A DNA stretch of 64,000 bases from contig NZ_FMHI01000002.1 in assembly GCF_900090145.1 (NCBI RefSeq), forward strand, positions 124,001-188,000, in the 5' to 3' direction. This DNA comes from Streptomyces sp. WMMB 322 (GTDB taxonomy: Bacteria; Actinomycetota; Actinomycetes; Streptomycetales; Streptomycetaceae). Positions 51,295 through 59,278 of this stretch are shown piece by piece (position 1 is the first letter of the stretch; each line of letters begins with the position of its first letter). Under the pieces are notes generated by a model that was not told the DNA's origin, made no database searches, and worked only from the letters and a program-made list of their open reading frames with translations. The position numbers and the translations under genes were made by a program.

Positions 51295-52680
51295 CTAGCC
51301 GCAGCCACCTCTGCTCGCTTCGGACGCACTGGTCAGCGCGATGAAGGTGGTTCCTGGCGGCGGCGCGGTGTCGGCCGTGCCCTCCACCTCGAGCATGCGC
51401 CGCGCGGCGGTCCGGCCGGCCAGCAGGTTCATCATCAGCTGGGGGGTCACGAAGCGGGAGTCCAGATCCTGGATCACCCAGTGGAAGACTCCGAGGTCGA
51501 ACGGGTAGTAAGTGGGGTAGAGCAGACTGGACTCCGCCATCCGCACCTGACGCGAGAGTCCGGTACCGGGAAGGATGCGGTATCCAACGTGCATCACGAG
51601 CTCGTCGTCCTCGAGATTGTCGTTGATGAACCGGGCGCTGTTACGTGCCGTCTCCCTCGTCTCGCCCGGGCCGCCGAAGACGACGTTCACCCTCACAGGC
51701 AGCGAGTGCCTCCGGCTTCTGTCCAGGAAGCGTGAGACGTGCCTGGTGCGGAAGGACTTTCCGAGGTTGGCCATCACCTCGTCGTCGAGGCTGTCGGGCG
51801 AGACGACGACGTTCTCCACCCCGCTGTCGGTCAGCAGCCCGGCGAACTCGTCGTCGAAGGGCTTCGGCGTGAAGTAGGCCGACCACGTCAGCCCTTCCAG
51901 CCGGAGCTCGTGAACCAGCCGGACGACTTCCTTCGCGTAGCGCAGTTCGCTGTTGAAGATCCCGTCGGTGAAGAACACCCGCCGGTACCCGGCACGGTGG
52001 ATGCCGCGGATCTCGTCGGCCAGCACGTCCATCGGCTTGAGATCCCCGCTGTTGTCGCCGTCGATGTAGGCGTAGGGGCAGTAGGCGCAACCCTGGTAGC
52101 AGGTCTTCCTGCGGGTCTCGACACCGATCATCGCCTTGTGCGAATCCGAGTAGGCGCCCATGAGGAGTGGGGGATGGTGAAGGACATCCGTCAGGAATTC
52201 CGCGTGCCGTCTGCCCTGCAGGACCAGGCTCCGCCCCCGGAACGAGCCGGGGTGCCGGGCTATGTCGAGCATGACCTGCTCGCCCGGCCCGATGACGCCG
52301 GCGTCGAGTCCCAGTCTTTCGACCAGTGTGCCGGCAAAGAGACTGAAACCCGGCCCACCACCGATGAGTACAGGGTCTTGAGCACGTCGGGAGAGTTCTT
52401 CCCTCACCCGCTGCACGAATGAGACGTAGTTGTCCACGTGGGTGTCGCAGGCGATTTCGATCGGGTCGATGTTTCGTATGGTGAACCCGATCACGTCCCA
52501 GTCGCGGTCGAGCCACTCGAAACTGGTCAGCTGGTCCGGCGTCTGGACGAAATCCACCAGCAGCGTCTCGTGTCCGGCACGGTCCAATGCGTCCTGTACG
52601 CACCGGACACCGATGGGAAAGATCGGCTCGTTGCCGGCCATGGGGAGACTCGCAAGGTTGACCAACACCACGCGCGACAT
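51295..52680 (-). CDS. B12-binding-type radical SAM protein
   Basis: 461 aa. N-terminal Rossmann-like region typical of B12-binding domains (GVRCVQDALDRAGHETLLVDF, LIGGGPGFSLFAGTLVERLG), without the classical DxHxxG motif. Radical SAM cluster motif Cys194-x3-Cys198-x2-Cys201 (CYQGCAYC), then FFTDGIFNSEL and GGPGETRE. ATG at 52680 preferred because AAAGG lies 6 nt upstream; an ATG 24 nt earlier has none. Such proteins methylate unreactive carbons, rearrange or cyclise. Encoded 144 bp after the precursor, so the prime candidate for modifying it. Confidence 0.9.
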   Translation of the reverse strand: MSRVVLVNLASLPMAGNEPIFPIGVRCVQDALDRAGHETLLVDFVQTPDQLTSFEWLDRDWDVIGFTIRNIDPIEIACDTHVDNYVSFVQRVREELSRRAQDPVLIGGGPGFSLFAGTLVERLGLDAGVIGPGEQVMLDIARHPGSFRGRSLVLQGRRHAEFLTDVLHHPPLLMGAYSDSHKAMIGVETRRKTCYQGCAYCPYAYIDGDNSGDLKPMDVLADEIRGIHRAGYRRVFFTDGIFNSELRYAKEVVRLVHELRLEGLTWSAYFTPKPFDDEFAGLLTDSGVENVVVSPDSLDDEVMANLGKSFRTRHVSRFLDRSRRHSLPVRVNVVFGGPGETRETARNSARFINDNLEDDELVMHVGYRILPGTGLSRQVRMAESSLLYPTYYPFDLGVFHWVIQDLDSRFVTPQLMMNLLAGRTAARRMLEVEGTADTAPPPGTTFIALTSASEASRGGCG

Positions 52681-52788
52681 GTTGAACCTTTCGCCTGCGG
52701 ACATGACTGGGACACAAGGGCCGCCGAATAGCAGCGAACACCCTGTGCCCCAGCTGAGCGGTTGAACTCGAATCTGCGGAATGCTTCA

Positions 52789-52819
52789 GCCGCTTTGCGC
52801 AGATCCGCGGTCAAGCGGC
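52789..52819 (-). terminator. Attenuator-like hairpin after the precursor gene
   Basis: GCCGCTT (52789-52795) and AAGCGGC (52813-52819) form a 7-bp stem with a 17-nt loop in the 144-bp gap between precursor and radical SAM genes. Weak hairpins at this place commonly lower enzyme expression relative to a RiPP precursor. Confidence 0.45.
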
Positions 52820-52824
52820 CTCGG

Positions 52825-53118
52825 TCAGCCGCAGGACGGGGTGCTCATGGTGATGAGGAAGTCGGAGTCGACCAAGTCGAACAGCGACTCACAGGCCTTG
52901 TCGAAACGCTCGGAGTCGACGAGCATCAGCGCCTCCATCGACTCTTTGACGAGGACGAGACCGGCGTCGCTGAGAGCCTGACGCGGGTTCTCCTGCAGCG
53001 CTTCTGCGAAGGCCTTGTCAGAACCGAGGCGAGACACCAGTGCCTCGAGTGCCAGGGCCGCCTTCTCGGCCTCCGCTACCTGCTCGGAGGTGAACTGAGT
53101 TGTGGCCGTAACAGCCAT
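52825..53118 (-). CDS. Putative RiPP precursor with Nif11/NHLP-like leader
   Basis: 97 aa. Residues 10-55 form a leader-like helix pair (TSEQVAEAEKAALALEALVS, then DKAFAEALQENPRQALSDAG), like Nif11/NHLP leaders where NPRxAL is typical. The C-terminus DFLITMSTPSCG is short, hydrophobic then Ser/Thr/Pro/Cys/Gly, as a core peptide. Cys at 76 and 96. GAAGGAG stands 7 nt before ATG. It has its own promoter and a long untranslated upstream region, and sits amid two radical SAM enzymes, oxygenases, methyltransferases and an exporter. No GG cleavage site is evident. It could alternatively be a scaffold or chaperone rather than a substrate. Confidence 0.8.
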   Translation of the reverse strand: MAVTATTQFTSEQVAEAEKAALALEALVSRLGSDKAFAEALQENPRQALSDAGLVLVKESMEALMLVDSERFDKACESLFDLVDSDFLITMSTPSCG

Positions 53119-53696
53119 TTTCGTATCTCCTTCGTAGGGCTGAAGATGCTCTCCCTTGAAATGTCAAAGTACTTAGTGCTCCACATGGCGTCAACCGTGT
53201 AATTATGGCCGGATATCCACTTCCCTGGCAGCTGTTGGAGCCGCCTCCAGGGGGCCGTGCGGTGTTGCAGGAATCGCGATTTCCGCCGCGCCCGATGGGG
53301 AAATCGAGCGTCCCTCCGGTGCCGGCCCGACCGGCCGGTATCGCGATGAAATCGCTGCTCATGAGCGCGTGGTCAGCTGCTGGTGTCACTTTGCGATTCC
53401 CCCCCCCTCACCCGGAGACCACAGAAGGCAAGCAACCGCGGTGGGAGCGGAATCCAATAATCCGCGGTGCGTCGGCTCGAATACCTCCGGAGTCGACGGC
53501 TGTATTCGGCCACCAGACGGGCACGTAATAAGTGAGGAAAACGGAGCCGAGCATATCCGGGAAGGGAGAGTGATTCGACATCGGAACGGAGGTTCTCATT
53601 CCATCTGCGCAACTCCGGCGGGTAACGGAGTCGGCTATTCCAGTTGTCGGCGCGAATCAAGATTTTCCAGCGAGAACCGAGTCGTCGCGGGGTGCC
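53119..53696. other. Upstream region of the precursor gene
   Basis: 578 bp, clearly AT-richer than the genome average. Contains a sigma-70-like promoter for the precursor (53166-53194) and an 8-C run (about 53399-53406). A 95-codon minus-strand frame (53373-53660) lacks a ribosome-binding site and is not called. Confidence 0.6.
53166..53194 (-). promoter_or_regulatory. Promoter of the precursor gene
   Basis: Minus-strand TTGACG (53194-53189), 17-bp spacer, TACTTT (53171-53166), about 48 nt before the ATG. Good match to HrdB-type -35/-10 boxes with ideal spacing, placing the precursor under its own promoter apart from the carrier/ligase genes. Confidence 0.7.
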
Positions 53697-54692
53697 TTAC
53701 GGAAGCACCGCTTCCAGCAGGAAGGTCCCCAAGGCCAGCGGACGCACCGACGTGCACCGCATGCCGGCTCCCTCGAGCAGGGAGACATACTCGGAACGGG
53801 ATCGCTCGCGGCCACCAGTGACGACAAGCATCTGCATGTCCCACCAGGAGGCGAGGGACAGGGAGTCGTCTTCCGGGAGAAGCCTTTCGATGATCAGGAG
53901 TTTGTCGCCAGGTGACATGGCAGCCCGGCAGACATCGAGCAGTCGCTCACATCGGATGTCGTCCCAATCGTGGAGAACACGCGACAGAAGATACAGGTCG
54001 CCGTCCTCCGGGAGTCTTTCGAAGAAATCCCCGGGAACTGCTCCGAGCCGGGACTTCAGCGAGTGATCGGCGAACTCACGGTTCAGTCCCTCGGCAACGT
54101 GGTCCCGGTCGACAACGCATCCGGTCGTTCGTGGTGCGGCCTCGAGAACGGACTTCAGGAGCTCCCCGTTGCCGCCTCCGATGTCCACGACATGCGAAAC
54201 CCCCGAGAAGTCATAGGAATTGCACAGTTCGCGCGCGACGATCTGTGCGCAGGCGGCCATGGCGCGGTCGAAGCGCCGCGCCCGGAGAGCATCGGCGCCG
54301 AAATACTCGAACTGCTCCTGTCCGAATTCCTGCAGCCACCCCGTTCCTCCTGTCCGGACCGAGTTGGCCACATGGGCCCATGCCGAATAGCAGTCTTCAC
54401 CGTAGAAGACCACCAAGTCCCGGAAGTTGCCGCCCGGTTGGAGCAGACGGGTCAGGCTGGTGGCCGTGTAGGCGTCCTCCGCGTTCCGCTCCGCGAGGCC
54501 CAGCCCTGACAGATGCCGGAGCAGCCGCGATACGGCTTGCTCGTCGCACACTGCCGTCTTTGCTATTTCCGCGGCGCTGCGGGGAGTTTCACCGAGAACG
54601 TCGAGGACGCCGGTCCGCACTCCGGCGTACACCGACTGCGAGATCCACGTACCGGTCATCAGCGACAGAAGTCGCTCGGCCGCTTGGGCCAC
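53697..54692 (-). CDS. SAM-dependent O-methyltransferase (Methyltransf_2)
   Basis: 331 aa from GTG 54692 (GGGAAGCC just upstream; the fold then starts at once with LLSLMTGTWISQSVYAGVRTG). A GTG at 54755, 2 bp after the carrier-protein stop, would add 21 residues. Winged-helix dimerisation domain, then VVDIGGGNGELLKSV (SAM loop), DRDHVAEG and LHDWDDIRCERLL (general-base His). Similar in type, not closely, to the BGC-A enzyme. Being next to a carrier protein, it may methylate a carrier-bound aromatic acid. Confidence 0.85.
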   Translation of the reverse strand: MAQAAERLLSLMTGTWISQSVYAGVRTGVLDVLGETPRSAAEIAKTAVCDEQAVSRLLRHLSGLGLAERNAEDAYTATSLTRLLQPGGNFRDLVVFYGEDCYSAWAHVANSVRTGGTGWLQEFGQEQFEYFGADALRARRFDRAMAACAQIVARELCNSYDFSGVSHVVDIGGGNGELLKSVLEAAPRTTGCVVDRDHVAEGLNREFADHSLKSRLGAVPGDFFERLPEDGDLYLLSRVLHDWDDIRCERLLDVCRAAMSPGDKLLIIERLLPEDDSLSLASWWDMQMLVVTGGRERSRSEYVSLLEGAGMRCTSVRPLALGTFLLEAVLP

Positions 54693-54757
54693 TGGCTTCC
54701 CTTTCCCAGGCGTCGACGGATTGCGGGTGCCGCGGGTTGCGCCGGGCTGCACCACTC

Positions 54758-55087
54758 CTAGCCAGGCATTTCAGTGATCTCAGCACCGGCGGAGCAGAGG
54801 CAGCCGGCCCAGCCGGCCACGGTGCGCTTCCCCGGGTCGAGAAGCACCTCGTCGGCCAGCTCGGTCCCGCTCAGTTCTTCCACCTCGGTCGCGAGTGCCA
54901 TCCAGTCGAGCGAACTGAGGCCGAGAAGAGAAAGGTCCGTGTTCCGCTGTTCGTCGATCTGCGCCAGGAAGGACTCGGCCTCCTCGGCTCCGATTCCGGG
55001 GGTTCCGGACAGACGCCGGGCCACGAGGCGTGCCACCAGACGTTCCAGTTCGAGCAGACGGATCCCGTCCGAAGATGCGATGTGCAT
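54758..55087 (-). CDS. Stand-alone acyl/peptidyl carrier protein
   Basis: 109 aa. Helix II start LGLSSLDWMALATEVEE, with Ser59 as the probable phosphopantetheine site, and LADEVLLDPGKRTVAGWAGCL in the helix III-IV part. An N-terminal extension of about 45 residues and a Cys-containing end (CLCSAG) are unusual. Four bp downstream of the ligase gene, so the pair is a loading module: the ligase adenylates an acid and loads it on this carrier. Confidence 0.8.
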   Translation of the reverse strand: MHIASSDGIRLLELERLVARLVARRLSGTPGIGAEEAESFLAQIDEQRNTDLSLLGLSSLDWMALATEVEELSGTELADEVLLDPGKRTVAGWAGCLCSAGAEITEMPG

Positions 55088-55091
55088 GAAG

Positions 55092-56399
55092 CTAATCCCC
55101 CCGGGTCACAAGTCTTTTCAGTTCTTCGCGGTCCGGTTTGCCGACGATGTCCACAGGCAGCTTCTCGCAGAGCACCACACGTGGCGCCGCCAAGCCGTCG
55201 ACGAGCCGGCGCAGAACCCGCTCGGCTTCCGCCCGGTCGGCATCCGGTCCCGCGACCACCGCGCAGAAGTCCTCCTGCTCAGGGGTCTCCTTGCGGGGAA
55301 GCGCGAAGAGATAGACGTCCTCGACACCCGGAAGGGCCCTCAGCGCCTCGTCCGCCTCCTTGACGTCGACGAACCGACCGTTGAGCCGCAGCGCCGGACG
55401 TGCGCGTTCGACGAAGTGGACCTCCCCGCCGCTGTGGTGATCCACGATGTCCCCGGTGTTCCACTCGTGGGCGGAGTCCGGCTCCTCGCCCAGGTAGCCC
55501 TGGACGGGTGCGTCCATCCGCAGACGCAGCTCACCGCGCGCACCGGGTGCCGGGTGGGTGATCTCAACGCCCGGGATGGGGTTGCCGATGCCTTGCTTCC
55601 CGATGAAGATCGCGCCGGTTTCGCTCGAGCCGTATCCCCGGGACAGAGGAACACCGAAACGCTTCCGGAACTGGACGGCCAACCCCTCACTGACGGGCCC
55701 CGCGCCGACCATCGCGGTACGAAGGCGCCCCGCGGTCCCAGTTGGACGGGTGTCCGTGAGAAGCCGGGCGACAGGTGGGGTCAAGCCGAGCACCTCGCCC
55801 CAGCCTCCATCGATCTTTCCGGCCAGCCGGGACATGCGCACCACCGGTTCGGCGTCCACATCTGCGCCGTTCAGCAGCGCACTCACCGCGAATCCCCAAC
55901 CGAAGGAGTGCATCAGAGGAATCGGTACGAGGACCTGGGAGGCGGGCCCCATCCCGAGCTTGACGCGGTATCCATGGGCCTCGCCCAACACACTCGCTGT
56001 TCCGCGGCGGACTGCCTTGGGCCGGCCGGTGCTGCCCGAACTCAGGTGCAGGGCAAGGGTGGAGTCCATTTCCTCCACGGGCGCGTCCACGGCCGGTGCC
56101 CGGACGGTGCCCGCCTGATCCATGACATAGGCGCTCCGCGTCACATCCATCTGCGGTGGCTTGGAGCACGGAAGCGGCACGGCATCCACCGCCCAGGTCG
56201 CCAATGTGGCGATCAAGAGCTCACGGCCCTGTAAGCCGGCCTGGATGACCAGGCTTCCCGAGCCTGCACCGGCCTGACGAAGATTGTTGCTGAGGCGACC
56301 GGTCAAGTCACCGAGTAAGGAGACCTCTTGACCGTCGATCCGGGCTCCGCCGGCCAGGATCCGCGACAGCACTTCTCTGCGTGGGCCATTGGTCGTCAT
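55092..56399 (-). CDS. AMP-dependent synthetase/ligase (stand-alone adenylation enzyme)
   Basis: 435 aa. Adenylation motifs: A3 LHLSSGSTGRPKAVRRG, A5 GYGSSETGAIF, A7-like EWNTGDIVDHH, LRLNGRFVDVKEADEAL, and the C-terminal A10 Lys in DIVGKPDREEL. N-terminal part shorter than in NRPS adenylation domains. Start: ATG 56399 (GTG 56408 also possible; both SDs weak). First gene of BGC-B. Codon 28 is TTA (56316-56318), so the cluster's first enzyme is under bldA control. Substrate unknown; aryl or small acids are plausible. Confidence 0.85.
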   Translation of the reverse strand: MTTNGPRREVLSRILAGGARIDGQEVSLLGDLTGRLSNNLRQAGAGSGSLVIQAGLQGRELLIATLATWAVDAVPLPCSKPPQMDVTRSAYVMDQAGTVRAPAVDAPVEEMDSTLALHLSSGSTGRPKAVRRGTASVLGEAHGYRVKLGMGPASQVLVPIPLMHSFGWGFAVSALLNGADVDAEPVVRMSRLAGKIDGGWGEVLGLTPPVARLLTDTRPTGTAGRLRTAMVGAGPVSEGLAVQFRKRFGVPLSRGYGSSETGAIFIGKQGIGNPIPGVEITHPAPGARGELRLRMDAPVQGYLGEEPDSAHEWNTGDIVDHHSGGEVHFVERARPALRLNGRFVDVKEADEALRALPGVEDVYLFALPRKETPEQEDFCAVVAGPDADRAEAERVLRRLVDGLAAPRVVLCEKLPVDIVGKPDREELKRLVTRGD

Positions 56400-56852
56400 C
56401 CCAGTCACCGGCGGGCTCGCACACGAGCGTTGGCCGGGAGAGTCAGCCGTCTGAGACTTGGCACGGACAGCACAGGTAGCAAGGTCCCCCCAAACCTCTG
56501 CAAACAGCCGGTTTCATCACCGAACTGTTCGTTCCTGATCGGGCCAGCGCCGCGATCACCCCCCACCATAGCGGTGTACGCAGCAACTCACCTGAACTCA
56601 ACAGAAGTTGTGCGTGACCTGCTGAGCTGCTCTGGGTAGCCCTCGACGCGGCGAAGGAACTGGATGAAGATCCTCCGCGGCGAGCAGACACGTGCAAATC
56701 AACTCATCGAGGAGCGGCTCAATGGCGATGCTTGAGGCGATCCCCCGGGCCCCAAGGTGAACAAATGAAGGGCTACCCGTCCCGGATGGGTAGCCCTTCC
56801 GGCCTCCCCCGCCGACACACGCCTAGATCTTCACCTCCGCGGCGCCCTTGCA
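56400..56852. other. Region between BGC-B and the CRISPR array
   Basis: 453 bp. It probably holds the promoter of the ligase gene. A small frame on + (56664-56735, MKILRGEQTRANQLIEERLN) reads naturally and is preceded in another frame by VALDAAKELDE, suggesting the frameshifted tail of a lost gene. A terminator hairpin follows at 56767-56799. Confidence 0.45.
56767..56799. terminator. Terminator hairpin
   Basis: GAAGGGCTACCC and its exact complement form a 12-bp stem with a 9-nt loop. Placed so that it could end transcription of the CRISPR array (minus strand) or of the lost + strand gene. Confidence 0.85.
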
Positions 56853-57004
56853 GGGACCATCCACGCGGGCGCGGGGAGCACTACAAGTCCTCCGGGTCGG
56901 CTTGTCCGGGCCCGGGACCATCCCCGCGGACGCGGGGAGCACGAGACCCAGGCGTCTGCGGCGTGGGTGATCTGGGGGACCATCCCCGCGGGCGCGGGGA
57001 GCAC
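56853..57004 (-). CRISPR. Three-repeat type I-E CRISPR array, no cas genes
   Basis: Three 29-bp repeats at 56853-56881, 56914-56942 and 56976-57004, separated by unrelated spacers of 32 and 33 nt. On the minus strand each begins GTGCTCCCCGCG and ends GGGATGGTCCC (the last repeat has GTGGATGG), the I-E repeat type with its inner CCCCGCG/CGCGGGG stem. Differences of one base in the first and middle repeats show mild decay; the most changed is at the leader-distal end, as usual. No cas gene lies in the window. Confidence 0.9.
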
Positions 57005-57308
57005 ACTCACTGACCAGGCTCTTTACATGGCGCAGAGCCCGCAACTACTGACTTTCTCTGAGTCCGACATAAACCCCAAACCTGCACATCCTCTGCCCCG
57101 ACCAACCGCAAATGGCCACACCAACACCAAGTCACTGAACACAGACGGAATATGACCATGCACAGCCATGTCAACGCTTGGTGCCGAAAGCAGCTGGCGC
57201 AGGGGACCGATGACGGTGCGTAAGGCGGCGATCCTGGCCCACAGATGGCCCACACAGGCTGGCCAAGGCCGAGAAACACGGGGAACTGGGTGAGACAGAC
57301 CGCAACGC
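57005..57308. promoter_or_regulatory. Possible CRISPR leader
   Basis: The 180 bp next to the last repeat are AT-rich for this genome (TACTGACTTTCTCTGAG, ACATAAACCCC, AACACAGACGGAATATG), on the leader side if the array is transcribed on the minus strand. The rest up to the tRNA terminator shows nothing recognisable. Confidence 0.5.
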
Positions 57309-57343
57309 AGAGGGCGCGTCTCCAACCCGGAGACGCGCCCTCT
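57309..57343 (-). terminator. tRNA-Ser terminator
   Basis: AGAGGGCGCGTCTCC and its exact complement form a 15-bp stem with a 5-nt loop (AACCC), 25 bp downstream of the tRNA 3' end. Confidence 0.88.
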
Positions 57344-57368
57344 GACCTGCTAGTTCTCTGACCTCTGC

Positions 57369-57455
57369 GGAGGCGGTGGGATTCGAACCCACGGTGAGGG
57401 GTTACCTCACGACGGTTTTCAAGACCGTTCCCTTCGGCCGCTCGGGCACACCTCC
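57369..57455 (-). tRNA. tRNA-Ser (anticodon UGA)
   Basis: 87 nt. The acceptor stem pairs GGAGGTG with CACCTCC-type ends (GGAGG...CCTCC), T loop GGTTCGAATCC, a long variable arm (TGAGGTAACCCCTCA) typical of class II serine tRNA, and anticodon loop CTTGAAA giving UGA. CCA is not encoded. A usual integration target for mobile elements; the island to its left ends here. Confidence 0.95.
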
Positions 57456-57510
57456 CCGCGTCGCCCGTCATGGTCGACGCGGGGGTCAGCCTAGCGAATG
57501 GGCGGAGCCG

Positions 57511-59073
57511 TCACTGATCGCCCTTGCGGGAGCCGAGAGTCACCTCGGTGGTGGACTCCTTTCCGTCCCGCTTGTACGTGATCTCGACCTTCTCGCCCGG
57601 GGTGTGCGTCCAGATCGTGCCGATCAGGGTGGGCCCGCTGTCGATCGTCGTGTCGTCGAGCTTGGTGATGACGTCGCCGGGCTTCAGGCCGGCCTTGTCG
57701 GCGGGGCCGCCCTTGGTGACCGCGCTCCGGCCGTTCTCGCCGCGGTCGGAGATGACCGCGCCGCCGCCCTTCTGGTCCATGGTGACCGTGGCGCCGATGA
57801 CCGGGTAGACGGGCGTGCCGGTCTTGATCAGCTGCTGGGCGACCCGCTTGGCCTGGTTGACCGGGATGGCGAAGCCCAGGCCGATGCTGCCGGACTGGCC
57901 CTGGCCGAGCCCGCCGTCGCCGCCGCCGGCCGACTGGATGGCGGAGTTGACGCCGATGACCGCGCCCTGAGCGTTCAGCAGGGGGCCGCCGGAGTTGCCG
58001 GGGTTGATGGATGCGTCGGTCTGCAGCGCGTTCATGTAGGAGGCGTTGGTGCCCTGGCCGTCGCTGGATGCCACCGGACGGTTCTTGGCGCTGACGATGC
58101 CCGTGGTCACGGTGCCGGAGAGGCCGAAGGGCGCACCGATGGCGATGGTGGCGTCGCCGACCTTCACCTCGTTGGACTTGCCGAGCGGCAGCGGCGAGAG
58201 CTTGCGGTCGTCGGCGTTCTTCAGCTTGATGACCGCGACGTCGTACCCCTGTGCCTTGCCGACGACCTCGGCCTCGTACTTCTTGCCGTCGGAGAACGTC
58301 GCCGAGAGGCCGCCTCCGTCGGCGCCGGAGGCCACGACGTGGTTGTTGGTGAGGATGTGGCCCTGCTTGTCGAAGACGAAGCCGGTGCCGGTGCCTTCCT
58401 CGCCGCCGCCCTGGGTCTCGATCGTCACGACGCTGGGGAGGGTCTTGCCGGCTATACCTGCGACGGACTTGGGGGAGCGGTTGAGTGCACTGGAGTCGGA
58501 GCCGGAGCTGATCGTGGTGGACGAGCCGTCCTGCTCGTTCGCGACCCACTGGCCGATGCCGCCTCCGATGCCTCCTGCGACGAGCGCACCCACGAGGATC
58601 GCCGTGACGAGCCCGGTCGAGACGCGCTTGCCGCCCGGAGGCGGACCCGGCGGCGCCGGCGGGGCGCCCCACGGGTACTGCGGTCCCCCGGCGCCCGGTC
58701 CGCCCGGGCCGGAGTCGCCCGCCCCGGTACCGCCGTACGGGGACTGGCCGGAAACGCCGCTGCCCCAGGGGCCGCCGGGGGGCTGGGCGCCCTGGCCGTG
58801 GCCGCCGCCCGGTGTGCCCGCGTCGCCGAAGCCGGCCAGTGGCTGTGTCGGCTGCCCGGAGGGCGCGGGGGGCGGCGTCGGGGGCCCGGCGGGGGCGGGC
58901 GGTGCAGGCGGAGTGGACTCGGGTTTGCTCATGCTCTGCCCCTGACGGTCGGCGGCTTCGGGCTCGGTGGCGCCGGCAGCAGCTCGGTGCGCGTCTCTGT
59001 CCTGCACCGTGGGGGGCGTGGGTTCAGGCCCCGCCGCCGGCGTGGCGGCAGCGCCCTCGTTCTCGGTGCTCAC
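57511..59073 (-). CDS. HtrA/DegP-like membrane-anchored serine protease with PDZ domain
   Basis: 520 aa from GTG 59073 (GAGGAGAT upstream). Long Pro/Gly-rich cytoplasmic N-terminus (about 150 residues), one membrane span (GLVTAILVGALVAGGIGGGIG), then a trypsin-like domain with His in TNNHVV, Asp in YDVAVIKL and Ser in INPGNSGGPLL, and a C-terminal PDZ (KAGLKPGDVITKLD). Degrades or refolds misfolded exported proteins outside the membrane. Ordinary Streptomyces HtrA family member. Confidence 0.95.
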   Translation of the reverse strand: MSTENEGAAATPAAGPEPTPPTVQDRDAHRAAAGATEPEAADRQGQSMSKPESTPPAPPAPAGPPTPPPAPSGQPTQPLAGFGDAGTPGGGHGQGAQPPGGPWGSGVSGQSPYGGTGAGDSGPGGPGAGGPQYPWGAPPAPPGPPPGGKRVSTGLVTAILVGALVAGGIGGGIGQWVANEQDGSSTTISSGSDSSALNRSPKSVAGIAGKTLPSVVTIETQGGGEEGTGTGFVFDKQGHILTNNHVVASGADGGGLSATFSDGKKYEAEVVGKAQGYDVAVIKLKNADDRKLSPLPLGKSNEVKVGDATIAIGAPFGLSGTVTTGIVSAKNRPVASSDGQGTNASYMNALQTDASINPGNSGGPLLNAQGAVIGVNSAIQSAGGGDGGLGQGQSGSIGLGFAIPVNQAKRVAQQLIKTGTPVYPVIGATVTMDQKGGGAVISDRGENGRSAVTKGGPADKAGLKPGDVITKLDDTTIDSGPTLIGTIWTHTPGEKVEITYKRDGKESTTEVTLGSRKGDQ

Positions 59074-59278
59074 AGGTATCTCCTCATCAGCTACACGCCG
59101 TCGCAAGCCGGGCCGATCCGCATCCCGGCTTCCGTGTCCACAGCCTTTCCCATGGTGCGTCAGACGGGCGTAAGACGCCGCCCGGACCGGGGAAGCCGTC
59201 CCTTACATGCGGACATTACGGGCACTCCCTCAGCCAGAGCCCCCGCGGCCGCCTCTGCCCGGGTGGCACGATAACCCG

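Noticed and set aside
53373..53660. 95-codon minus-strand frame between methyltransferase and precursor
   Set aside because: No ribosome-binding site and composition unlike neighbouring genes; better read as the precursor's upstream region.
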